Assembly (NCBI GenBank): GCA_963703145.1
Contig: OY969793.1
Span: 3,658,001-3,722,000 of the forward strand
DNA length: 64,000 nt
Origin: Bog-756 sp963703145
GTDB lineage: Bacteria > Actinomycetota > Acidimicrobiia > Acidimicrobiales > RAAP-2
Reading direction: 5' to 3'
The translations under genes and the position numbers were made by a program. This document shows, piece after piece, positions 9,249 to 16,853 of this stretch (positions are counted from its first letter, which is position 1; each line of letters opens with the position of its first letter). The notes beneath the pieces were generated by a model, which saw only the letters and a list, made by a program, of their open reading frames with translations, did not search any database and was not told the origin of the DNA.

Positions 9249-10619
9249 ATGACCGAACGTGCCGATGTCGTCGTGGTGGGCATGGGCCCGGGTAGTGAGG
9301 ACGCGGCCGAGCGCCTGGCCGAGGCCGGTCTCGACGTGGTCGGGATCGACGCCGAGCTGGTGGGCGGAGAGTGCCCCTATTGGGGGTGTGTGCCCTCGAA
9401 GATGATGATCCGGGCGGGCGACCTGCTCGCCGAGGCCCGGCGGGTGCCGGGCATGGCCGGCGACAGCCGGGTCGACCCGGACTGGTCGGTGGTGGCCACG
9501 CGCATCCGCGACGAGGCCACCGACGACTGGGACGACACGGTTGCGGTCAAGCGATTCGAGGACAAGGGCGGACGATTCGTCCGGGGCTGGGGCCGCCTGG
9601 AGGGCGGTGGCAAGGTGGCCGTGGGTGACCGGGTCTTCGAGGCCGGTCGGGCGGTGGTGATCGGTGCCGGCACCCGGGCGTGGATCCCACCGGTCGCCGG
9701 GCTGGCCGACACCCCGTACTGGACCAACCGTCAGGCCATCGAGACGCTCGAGGTGCCGCCGACGCTCGGTGTGCTCGGGGGCGGGGCCATCGGCGTGGAG
9801 CTGGCCCAGGTGTTCCGGCGCTTCGGTGCCGAGGTGACCGTCCTGGAGGCTGGACCCCGCCTGGTCGGCCCGGAGGAGCCTGAGGCAGGTGCCCTCCTGG
9901 CCGAGGTGTTCGAGTCCGAGGGCATCGGCGTCCGGACCGGCGTGACCATCGAGTCGGTGCACCATGACGGCCAGCGATTCGCGGTAACCCTGGCCGACGG
10001 CGAGCCGGTGGTCGTGGACCGGCTACTCGTGGCCGCCGGACGGCGGGCCGACCTGGCCCAGCTGAACGTGGCCGCCATCGGTGTCGACGAGGGGGCCCGG
10101 GCCCTCCCGGTCGACGATCACCTCCGGGTGGAGGGGGTCGAGGGAGTGTGGGCGGTCGGCGACATCACCGGCAAGGGTGCGTTCACCCATGTCTCGATGT
10201 ACCAGGCCGACATCGTGGTGAACGACATCCTGGGTCTGGAGGTGGTGCCGGCCGACTACCGCGCCGTCCCCCGGGTGACCTTCACCGATCCCGAGATCGG
10301 CTCGGTGGGCCTCAATGAGCGCGACGCCAGGGAACGGGGTCTCGACGTGCGAACCGGCTCGGCCGCGATCCCGTCATCGACCAGGGGCTGGATCCACAAG
10401 GCCGGCAACAAGGGGTTCATCAAACTGGTCGAGGATGCCGACCGGGGCGTGCTGGTGGGCGCCACCTCGGCCGGCCCGTGGGGGGGCGAGGTCCTGGGTC
10501 TGCTGTCGCTGGCCGTCCATGCCGAGGTCCCGACCCGGTCGCTCCGGCACATGATCTACGCCTACCCGACGTTCCACCGGGCGATCGAGGCCGCCGTGAA
10601 GGACCTGCTCGGGGCCTGA
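9249..10619 (+). CDS. pyridine nucleotide-disulfide oxidoreductase (MerA/Lpd-like)
   Basis: FAD-dependent NAD(P)H oxidoreductase of the lipoamide dehydrogenase/mercuric reductase superfamily, 456 residues. FAD-binding GMGPGS lies at 11-16, the redox-active disulfide C42-PYWG-C47 follows, the NAD(P) fold GVLGGGAIGVELA lies near 175, and the FAD motif VWAVGDITGKGAFTHV near 300. The C-terminal dimerisation domain should carry the catalytic His-Glu pair (HAHPTLHE in E. coli Lpd), but here the stretch reads YAYPTFHR, so the usual general base is absent. It is therefore probably not a true lipoamide dehydrogenase. The ATG start is preceded by GAAGGAG. It converges with egtD across a shared stem-loop. 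Confidence 0.85.
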   Translation: MTERADVVVVGMGPGSEDAAERLAEAGLDVVGIDAELVGGECPYWGCVPSKMMIRAGDLLAEARRVPGMAGDSRVDPDWSVVATRIRDEATDDWDDTVAVKRFEDKGGRFVRGWGRLEGGGKVAVGDRVFEAGRAVVIGAGTRAWIPPVAGLADTPYWTNRQAIETLEVPPTLGVLGGGAIGVELAQVFRRFGAEVTVLEAGPRLVGPEEPEAGALLAEVFESEGIGVRTGVTIESVHHDGQRFAVTLADGEPVVVDRLLVAAGRRADLAQLNVAAIGVDEGARALPVDDHLRVEGVEGVWAVGDITGKGAFTHVSMYQADIVVNDILGLEVVPADYRAVPRVTFTDPEIGSVGLNERDARERGLDVRTGSAAIPSSTRGWIHKAGNKGFIKLVEDADRGVLVGATSAGPWGGEVLGLLSLAVHAEVPTRSLRHMIYAYPTFHRAIEAAVKDLLGA

Positions 10620-10659
10620 GGGCGGCCTCCGGTCCGCCGGGCGGACCAGGCGCCCTCAG
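10616..10659. terminator. bidirectional stem-loop between convergent genes
   Basis: CTGAGGGCG (10616-10624) pairs perfectly with CGCCCTCAG (10651-10659), and an inner GGTCCG (10631-10636) pairs with CGGACC (10642-10647). The hairpin includes the stop codons of both converging genes (9249-10619 and egtD). There is no T-run on either side, so it is probably a U-less terminator or 3'-end stabiliser. Confidence 0.6.
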
Positions 10660-11639
10660 GCGGCGGGACGGGCCAGGGTCAGCAAGAACTCGTCGCCGTC
10701 TGAGGGCCAGCGGCACTCCACCTCGAACCCCGATTCGGCCAGCTCCTCGGCGAGTCCGTCGGGGGTGAACTTGGTGCTGATCTCGGTGAGCATCTCCTCG
10801 CCGGAGGCGAAGGCCACATCGAGGTCGAGCTGGCTGATCCGCACCGAGGCGTCCCGGCCCGCCCGCAGCCACATCTCGATGCGGTGGTCAACGTCGTTCC
10901 ACCGGGCCACATGGGTGAAGTCCTCGGTGACGAAGTCGGCACCCAGCTCCCGGTTGAGCACATGGAGCACATTGCGATTGAACTCGGCGGTGACCCCGGC
11001 CGAGTCGTCATAGGCGCGGACCAAGACGGCGGGGTCCTTCACCAGGTCGGTGCCCAGCAGGAACCGATCGTCGGGGGTCATCACCGCCACCAGCTGGCGG
11101 AGGAAGGTCCGGCGCTCGGAGGGGTCGAGGTTGCCGATGGTGCCCCCGAGGAACGCGAACAGGCGCCGTCCCCCGGTGGGCAGGCGGCCAAGGTGGCGGT
11201 GGAAGTCGCCGACCACGGCGTTGACGCCGAGGCCCGGATACTCGGTCGACAAGGTGGTGGCCGCCTCCCACAAGGTGGTGTCGCTCACATCGAGGGGCAC
11301 GAAGCGCTCGAGCCGACCGTTGGACTGCATGGCGTCGAGCAACAGGCGGGACTTGTCGCAGGTGCCGGCACCCAACTCGACCAGCGTGTCCGCGTCCGAG
11401 CTCTGGGCGATGTCCTTGGCATGGGAGTCGAGGATCGACCGCTCGGCCCGGGTGGGGTAGTACTCGGGCAGCCGGGTGATCTCGTCGAAGAGCCGGCTGC
11501 CGCGGTCGTCGTAGAAGTAGACCGGGGGGAGTTGCTTCGGCGTCCGGGTCAGGCCGGCGCGGACGTCCCGCTCCATGGCGGCACGGAGGTCACCGCCGCC
11601 CAGGTAGATGTCGATGGTCGGGGGGATGACTGGGGTCAT
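10656..11639 (-). CDS. egtD: L-histidine N(alpha)-methyltransferase EgtD
   Basis: SAM-dependent enzyme that trimethylates histidine to hercynine, the first step of ergothioneine synthesis. The 327-residue protein has the EgtD/DUF2260 layout: N-terminal PPVYFYDDRGSRLFDEIT with LPEYYPTRAE, SAM-binding VELGAGTCDKSRLLL near 85, FLGGTIGNL near 160 and a C-terminal SKFT-type segment. It lies 45 bases downstream of egtB and is probably co-transcribed. No egtA, egtC or egtE is in the window. Confidence 0.94.
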   Translation of the reverse strand: MTPVIPPTIDIYLGGGDLRAAMERDVRAGLTRTPKQLPPVYFYDDRGSRLFDEITRLPEYYPTRAERSILDSHAKDIAQSSDADTLVELGAGTCDKSRLLLDAMQSNGRLERFVPLDVSDTTLWEAATTLSTEYPGLGVNAVVGDFHRHLGRLPTGGRRLFAFLGGTIGNLDPSERRTFLRQLVAVMTPDDRFLLGTDLVKDPAVLVRAYDDSAGVTAEFNRNVLHVLNRELGADFVTEDFTHVARWNDVDHRIEMWLRAGRDASVRISQLDLDVAFASGEEMLTEISTKFTPDGLAEELAESGFEVECRWPSDGDEFLLTLARPAA

Positions 11640-11684
11640 GGGATTCCTTCGGCGTCGTCGTCATCAGGGATGAGATGCCCCTCA

Positions 11685-12956
11685 TCAGTAGTTGCGGGCC
11701 AGCCGCAGTCCGGAGAACGCCCACCGAGCAGATGGGGGGAAGAAGTTCCGGTAGGAGGCCCGGACGTGACCGGCCGGTGTCACGCACGACCCTCCCCGGA
11801 GCACGTACTGGTTGACCATGAACTTGCCGTTGTACTCGCCGACCGTGCCCGGTGCAGCCTCGAACCCGGGGTAGGGGCTGTAGGCCGACGAGGTCCACTG
11901 CCACACGTTGCCGAACGGGGCGTCGGCGGCAGCCGCTCCCGGCGTGGTGGCCTCGACCGGGCTGGGATGCAACCGGGTCTGGTCGAGGAAGTGCCCCGAC
12001 ACGGCCATGCCGGCCGTGGCCACCTCCCATTCGGTCTCGGTGGGGAGCCGGTAGCCGGCCCAGCGGGCGAAGGCGTCGGCCTCGTAGTAGCTGATGTGGC
12101 AGACCGGCTGGGCCGGGTTGACCTCGATGGGGCCGCCGAGGGTGAACTCCTGCCATCCTCCGTCGAGCCGTGACCAGTAGAGCGGGCTCTCCCAGCCGTG
12201 GTCCATGGCGGTGGCCCAGCCGTCGGACAGCCATAGCTCGGGCCGGTGGTAGCCGCCGTCCTCAATGAACTCGATCCAGTCGCCACAGGTCACGGGTCGG
12301 TCGGCCAACGAGAATGCCCCGAGATAGGTCCGGTGCCGGGGACTCTCGTTGTCGAAGCTGAATCCGTCGCCCTCGTGTCCGATGTCGTAGTTGCCCTCGG
12401 CGTGCCGGGTCCACCCGGCCGGGGCCGCGACCCCGGGTGAGGCCAGGCACACCTTGTCGTAGGCGGGGAGGAGCGGGTTGCAGGACAGCACGTGCTTGAT
12501 GTCCATCAAGAGAAGCTCTTGGTGCTGTTGCTCGTGGTGGATGCCCAACTCCACCAACCAGCCCGTGGCCTCGTCGGGTAGGGACTCGAGGAGCGCGGCC
12601 ATCTCCTGGTCCACGTAGGCCCGGTACCGTGCGATGTCGGCGATGCCGGGTCGCGAGATGAGGCCACGGTCCGATCGTGGGTAGCGGGCACCGACGCCCT
12701 CGTAGTACGAGTTGAACAGGTAGCCGTACTCCGGATGGAACGGACGGTATCCCGGCCGCTGCGGGTCGAGCAGAAAGGTCTCGAAGAACCAGGTGGTGTG
12801 GGCCCGGTGCCACTTGGTGGGGCTCACGTCGGGCATCGACTGCACGGTCTGGTCCTCGGCCGACAAGACGCCGGCCAACGACTCGGTGAGCACGCGTGTG
12901 GCGAAGAAACGGTCCGTGAGGGTCCGACCGTCGACGCCTGTCAGCAGATCGGTCAT
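11685..12956 (-). CDS. egtB: hercynine sulfoxide synthase EgtB
   Basis: Non-haem iron oxygenase that joins hercynine to a thiol (gamma-Glu-Cys or Cys) through sulfoxide formation in ergothioneine synthesis. The 423-residue protein has an N-terminal DinB-like domain with iron ligands His50 and the HxxxHxE motif at 141-147 (HEQQHQE), then a formylglycine-generating-enzyme (FGE) sulfatase domain ending WAFSGLRLARNY. AAGGAG sits about 6 bases before the ATG. The gene is first in an egtB-egtD unit; the leader carries a palindrome and a strong hairpin (separate entries). Confidence 0.94.
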   Translation of the reverse strand: MTDLLTGVDGRTLTDRFFATRVLTESLAGVLSAEDQTVQSMPDVSPTKWHRAHTTWFFETFLLDPQRPGYRPFHPEYGYLFNSYYEGVGARYPRSDRGLISRPGIADIARYRAYVDQEMAALLESLPDEATGWLVELGIHHEQQHQELLLMDIKHVLSCNPLLPAYDKVCLASPGVAAPAGWTRHAEGNYDIGHEGDGFSFDNESPRHRTYLGAFSLADRPVTCGDWIEFIEDGGYHRPELWLSDGWATAMDHGWESPLYWSRLDGGWQEFTLGGPIEVNPAQPVCHISYYEADAFARWAGYRLPTETEWEVATAGMAVSGHFLDQTRLHPSPVEATTPGAAAADAPFGNVWQWTSSAYSPYPGFEAAPGTVGEYNGKFMVNQYVLRGGSCVTPAGHVRASYRNFFPPSARWAFSGLRLARNY

Positions 12957-13026
12957 TTCCGCTCCTTCCGACCCGGTCGGGCCTTGCTGACGGCCACCAC
13001 GGATCAGGGCCTCCGTCAGCGAAAGA

Positions 13027-13040
13027 ACTTACCCGTAAGT
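13027..13040. promoter_or_regulatory. operator-like inverted repeat ahead of egtB
   Basis: ACTTAC-CC-GTAAGT is a perfect 6-base inverted repeat with a 2-base spacer, about 71 bases before the egtB start. The size fits a dimeric repressor site; the binding protein is unknown. Confidence 0.35.
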
Positions 13041-13076
13041 GCGCTGAGACAGCGCGCCGCCAAAAAAGCCCGCGTT

Positions 13077-13098
13077 CACTCCCCGTCGGTGGGGAGTG
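13077..13098. promoter_or_regulatory. strong hairpin in the egtB leader region (possible attenuator)
   Basis: CACTCCCC and GGGGAGTG form an 8-bp GC-rich stem with a 6-base loop. Read toward egtB it is followed about 9 bases later by six Ts, so it could act as an attenuator or terminator in the egtB direction. On the other strand it lies in the leader of the GH99-like gene. Confidence 0.4.
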
Positions 13099-13284
13099 GA
13101 AGGGCCTCGTCAGCGAAACCGCTGTCACCAGGGAGAACAACGCCAATGAGGTGCGACCTCCACGGATCAGGCGGCCCGGTCGGGCCACCGGCGGGCGCAT
13201 GAATTACTTCAGCGACCTTCCGAATCGGTCGAAAACAGAGTTCGGAGACCGGCCGCCACTCGGGGGCCGACTACGAGGAGCCGC

Positions 13285-15243
13285 ATGACAAGCCACAGCT
13301 GGCACCACCTCACGGCCAAGCTCGCACTGTTGGTCGCCGTCCTGTTCGCCGCCGCCACGGTGGCGGCATCGGCCGGCGCACCACCCCCGCACCGGGCGCT
13401 GGCGCCGCCACCTGCCCCCAAGGCGACCGCAGCTGCCGGCTCGCAAGAAGGGATGTACGCGTACTACTACCTGTGGTGGGATACCCATCACTGGCAGACC
13501 ACCCTCGGGCCCAACTACCCCCTTGGCCAGTCGCCGCTGCCTCTGCCCGCCACCTTGGATGCCACCGGATGCAATCCGACCAGCCTGTATCCCGGCAACA
13601 TCGAGACCGATACCCCGGCTTCGCTCTTCACCGAGGACGATCCCTCCCAGATCATTTACGACGTGCAGAGCGCCATCGCCGCCGGACTGTCGGGCTTCGC
13701 GGTCGATTGGTATGGCACGGGATCGGCCAGCCAGACTCCGGCATCCAACGCCGAGAACCGACGCCTCGACCTACTCGTCCAGGCCGTCGACCTGGCCCAG
13801 GCCCAGGGCCACAACTTCCATCTCTGGATCTCCTATGAGGCCTCGGCCACCGCACTGACCCAGGCATCCATCACCGGTGACCTCGCCTACCTGTCCAGTC
13901 AGTACGCGGGAAGCTCGGCCTTTGACCGGAGCAACGGCGGACGTCCCACCTTCATCTGGGTGGGGTCCTACAAGTACGCGACCCCGGTGGTGGCGGCCAT
14001 CAGCACGCAATTCCGCCCTGCCTTCTACTTCGTCGGCGGCTATCAGTGGAACCAGTGGAATCCGACCGTGGCCCAGTACTTCGATGCTGACAGTCCCTAC
14101 TGGTCGAGCCAGGACCCCTGGGGCAACCCCCAGAGCTTCAGCCAGCTCGACTCACTCGCCACCACCCTCCACGCGGAGGGCAAGAAATACTTCGCGCCGC
14201 TGTCTCCCGGCTTCGACCGCCAGCTGGACGGATCCAACGGCTGCGTCCCACGGGACAACGGCGCCACGCTGAAGGCGCTCTACGACGGCAACGCCACCGG
14301 CAACCCGGAGGGGTGGCTGCTCATCTCCTGGAACGAGATCACTGAAGGCACCTATGTCAGCCCCGAGCTGCAGCGGTACGGGGCCGCCTACGGCGGACCC
14401 AACGGGTTCGTGCATGCGCTGGCGACGGGGTCGATCTACTCAGCATCGACCTCAGCCGGTCCGGGATGTGGCACCCACGCCAACCAGTCGGCGCCGGCCA
14501 CCTACGCCGCGGTGGCCGCGGCAGTCGGCCCGGGCGGGTGCGCGGGTTACTGGTTGGCCGACGCGGCTGGCCAGGTCCGGCCCTTCGGCGGTGCACCCGG
14601 GCTCGGCTCGTTGACCTCCGCCCCCAATGCGCCCATCGTCGGCATCACCGCCACGCCGGACCACCGGGGATACTGGCTGCTCGGTGCCGATGGCGGAGTG
14701 TTCAGCTTCGGGGACGCCCGGTTCCACGGCTCGACGGGTGGCTTCCATCTCAACGCCCCGGTGATCTCGATGACGGCCACCGCCGACGGCAACGGGTACT
14801 GGCTGGTGGCCAAGGACGGTGGCGTGTTCAGCTTCGGGGACGCCCGCTTCCACGGCTCCACCGGCAACTTCCGGCTCAACGCCCCCGTTGTCGGCATGGC
14901 AGCGACCAGCAACGGCAGCGGCTACTGGCTGGTGGCGGCCGACGGGGGGGTGTTCTCGTTCGGGGCCCCGTTCCTCGGCTCGATGGGTTCGGTCCACCTG
15001 AACCGACCGGTAGTGGGGATCACCGCCGACCCGTCGGGCCAGGGCTACCGGATGGTGGGCGCCGACGGCGGGATCTTCTCGTTCGGTGCCCACTTCTACG
15101 GTTCTCTGGGTGGCCGGGCCATCTCGGCACCGATCCAGACCATGGCACCGTCACTCGATGGGAACGGGTACTACCTGGTCGGCTCCGACGGCGCCCTCTA
15201 CGCCTTCGGTGATGCCCCGTTCCTCGGGCGGGTCATCGGCTGA
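13285..15243 (+). CDS. secreted GH99-like glycoside hydrolase with C-terminal repeats
   Basis: A 652-residue exported protein. Residues 1-32 form a Sec signal peptide (hydrophobic LALLVAVLFAAATVAA). Residues about 50-395 resemble the GH99/endo-alpha-mannosidase and WbsX-like (beta/alpha)8 fold: GMYAYYYLWWD at the first strand, GLSGFAVDWYGTG, and near 350 the acidic motif ISWNEITEGTYVSPE matching the family's catalytic WNExxEG segment. Residues about 420-652 are repeats built on GYWLLGADGGVFSFGDA, seen on many secreted actinobacterial enzymes and probably forming a beta-propeller-like surface module. Substrate is unknown; an extracellular or wall polysaccharide is likely. The ATG has a CGAGGAG ribosome site. 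It is followed by a 226-base gap. Confidence 0.75.
   Translation: MTSHSWHHLTAKLALLVAVLFAAATVAASAGAPPPHRALAPPPAPKATAAAGSQEGMYAYYYLWWDTHHWQTTLGPNYPLGQSPLPLPATLDATGCNPTSLYPGNIETDTPASLFTEDDPSQIIYDVQSAIAAGLSGFAVDWYGTGSASQTPASNAENRRLDLLVQAVDLAQAQGHNFHLWISYEASATALTQASITGDLAYLSSQYAGSSAFDRSNGGRPTFIWVGSYKYATPVVAAISTQFRPAFYFVGGYQWNQWNPTVAQYFDADSPYWSSQDPWGNPQSFSQLDSLATTLHAEGKKYFAPLSPGFDRQLDGSNGCVPRDNGATLKALYDGNATGNPEGWLLISWNEITEGTYVSPELQRYGAAYGGPNGFVHALATGSIYSASTSAGPGCGTHANQSAPATYAAVAAAVGPGGCAGYWLADAAGQVRPFGGAPGLGSLTSAPNAPIVGITATPDHRGYWLLGADGGVFSFGDARFHGSTGGFHLNAPVISMTATADGNGYWLVAKDGGVFSFGDARFHGSTGNFRLNAPVVGMAATSNGSGYWLVAADGGVFSFGAPFLGSMGSVHLNRPVVGITADPSGQGYRMVGADGGIFSFGAHFYGSLGGRAISAPIQTMAPSLDGNGYYLVGSDGALYAFGDAPFLGRVIG
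14548..15237 (+). repeat. about six tandem ~42-residue repeats in the GH99-like protein
   Basis: Coding repeats of roughly 126 bases, each carrying a GYWL segment followed by DGGVFSFG. Two adjacent units (near 14697 and 14823) are nearly identical over their central 35 bases, so recent duplication is likely; the outer units are more diverged. Confidence 0.75.
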
Positions 15244-15469
15244 CTGGCTAACGGGCACTGCGCCAACTGGTCTGACCGCCGTGGTGCAGGAAGACACCGC
15301 GCCCGTTGACACCTGTACGACGTTTGGCAGGCCGGCACACCACCACCGCGGCCGGTCACGGGCGCCACCGGCCACGGCCTCCCAGCCGCTACCAACGGAC
15401 CCAGTTGTCTACGATGTCGTGAGACACCTGTAGTGGGCATCCGACCAGCTGGACAGAGGTGGTGAGAAC

Positions 15470-16078
15470 GTGAATGTGACCAGAGGATTCCACGGCCGCG
15501 GCAAGGCCTCGCGCGACTCCCGCCTGCCACCGGGCCAGTACGACGTCGGCCAGGACTGGCCGGTCCTGACCGCCGAGGCGACGCCCAACGTCTCGACCGA
15601 CGGGTGGACCTTTCGGGTGAGCGGCCTGGTCGATGAGCCGAGGACTTGGTCGTGGGACGAGATCCAGGCGCTTCCGCAGTCGGCCTATGCCGGTGACATC
15701 CACTGCGTCACTACGTGGTCCAAGCTCGGAGTCACGTTCCGAGGCGTGTCAGTGGATACCCTGCTGGCCGCCGCCCGGCCGAAGTCCTCGGCGACTCATG
15801 TGCTGGCCACATCTCACACCGGCTACACCACCAACCTTCCGCTCGCCGATGTGACCGGTGGCCAGGCCTGGGTGGCGTGGGAATACGACGGACTCCCGCT
15901 GGCACGGGACCATGGAGGACCGGCCCGACTGCTCGTTCCTCACCTGTACTTCTGGAAGAGCGCCAAGTGGGTGTCCGGCCTCGAGGTGCTGGACCACGAC
16001 GAGCCGGGGTTCTGGGAGCAGAACGGCTACCACGACCGGGGCGATCCGTGGCAGGAGCAGCGCTACCAGGGTGACTGA
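15470..16078 (+). CDS. sulfite-oxidase-like molybdopterin oxidoreductase (cytoplasmic)
   Basis: A 202-residue single-domain Mo enzyme of the Oxidored_molyb (SUOX-fold) family. The expected Mo-ligating cysteine is Cys79 in DIHCVTTWSK; HGGPARLLVPHLYFWKSAKW and the C-terminal EQNGYHDRGDPW are typical. There is no signal peptide or membrane anchor, so it should act in the cytoplasm, unlike the anchored relative at 20377-21087. It overlaps by 8 bases with an FAD/NAD reductase gene, which likely supplies or accepts electrons. The physiological substrate is not known. It depends on the Moco genes at 29-33 kb. Confidence 0.88.
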   Translation: MNVTRGFHGRGKASRDSRLPPGQYDVGQDWPVLTAEATPNVSTDGWTFRVSGLVDEPRTWSWDEIQALPQSAYAGDIHCVTTWSKLGVTFRGVSVDTLLAAARPKSSATHVLATSHTGYTTNLPLADVTGGQAWVAWEYDGLPLARDHGGPARLLVPHLYFWKSAKWVSGLEVLDHDEPGFWEQNGYHDRGDPWQEQRYQGD

Positions 16079-16793
16079 CCCGATCGTCGCCGTACCTCGG
16101 CCTAAACCGTGGCAGCAGGCCACGATCATGAGCATTCGACGGGAGACCCCGACGGCCAAGACGTTTCGCCTGGCGCTGGACGAGCCGGCGGAGTACCAGG
16201 CCGGACAGCACTACGTCGTCCGGCTCACAGCGCCCGACGGGTACACCGCATCGCGGTCCTACTCGGTGGCGTCCGCGCCGGACGGGACCAACGAGTTCGA
16301 ACTGACCATCGAGCATCTGCCCGGAGGAGAAGTCTCGTCGTTCCTCTACGACGAGGTCGAACCGGGTGATCAGCTCGAGGTCCGAGGACCCATCGGTGGC
16401 TGGTTCGTCTGGTCGGGCGACACGCCGGCGCTGCTGGTGGCCGGAGGGTCCGGCATCGTGCCGCTCATGGCCATGGTCCGGCTGGCGCGTCGGCTGGGAC
16501 GCCCGGATCTCGTGACGTTGATCGTTTCCGCTCGGTCTCCCGAGCAGCTGTACTTCTCGGACGAGGTAGCTGGTCCGGAGACGACCATCATCTACACCCG
16601 CCAGGTCCCTGGAGGCTGGCCCCGGCCGCCCGGCCGCCTCAACAGGAGCGATATCCCGACGCCGGTGCCTGGTTCCGCCACGGCATTCGTCTGCGGTTCG
16701 GCCGGGTTCGCCGACACCGCCACCGATGCGCTGGTGGGCGCCGGGGTGTCGTCAGAGCGCATCCGGGTGGAGCGCTTCGGTCCCACGTCCTAG
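16071..16793 (+). CDS. FAD/NAD(P)-binding ferredoxin reductase-like oxidoreductase
   Basis: A 240-residue flavoprotein of the ferredoxin-NADP reductase superfamily. The FAD-binding barrel has the RSYSVAS motif (about 65-71), and the NAD(P) domain has LLVAGGSGIVPLMAM near 125 and the terminal FVCGSAGFADTATDAL. No 2Fe-2S domain is attached. The GTG start lies 8 bases inside the preceding Mo-enzyme gene, giving a tightly coupled two-gene unit: flavin reductase plus soluble Mo enzyme, probably one electron-transfer system. Confidence 0.87.
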   Translation: MTDPIVAVPRPKPWQQATIMSIRRETPTAKTFRLALDEPAEYQAGQHYVVRLTAPDGYTASRSYSVASAPDGTNEFELTIEHLPGGEVSSFLYDEVEPGDQLEVRGPIGGWFVWSGDTPALLVAGGSGIVPLMAMVRLARRLGRPDLVTLIVSARSPEQLYFSDEVAGPETTIIYTRQVPGGWPRPPGRLNRSDIPTPVPGSATAFVCGSAGFADTATDALVGAGVSSERIRVERFGPTS

Positions 16794-16853
16794 GACCCTC
16801 GACGGCAATCCTGGGCGAGGGGCGACCTGGCAACGGGGTACCCCCCTCCTAAG

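Larger units (their letters stand above)
12957..13284. other. divergent intergenic region with structured leader elements
   Basis: This 328-base stretch separates divergent egtB and the secreted GH99-like gene. No coding frame resembles a protein. It holds an inverted repeat at 13027-13040, a small hairpin GCGCT/AGCGC at 13041-13055, a strong hairpin at 13077-13098, and an 11-base direct repeat CGTCAGCGAAA starting near 13014 and 13110. A poly-A stretch on the plus strand (CCAAAAAAGCC, about 13060-13070) reads as a T-run on the egtB strand. Confidence 0.6.

Noticed and set aside
13041..13200. Possible c-di-AMP (ydaO) riboswitch before the secreted GH99-like gene
   Set aside because: Hairpins are present but the conserved ydaO core sequences are not recognisable.
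14548..15237. Tandem repeats as a CRISPR array
   Set aside because: They are in-frame coding repeats of ~42 codons with no unique spacers.
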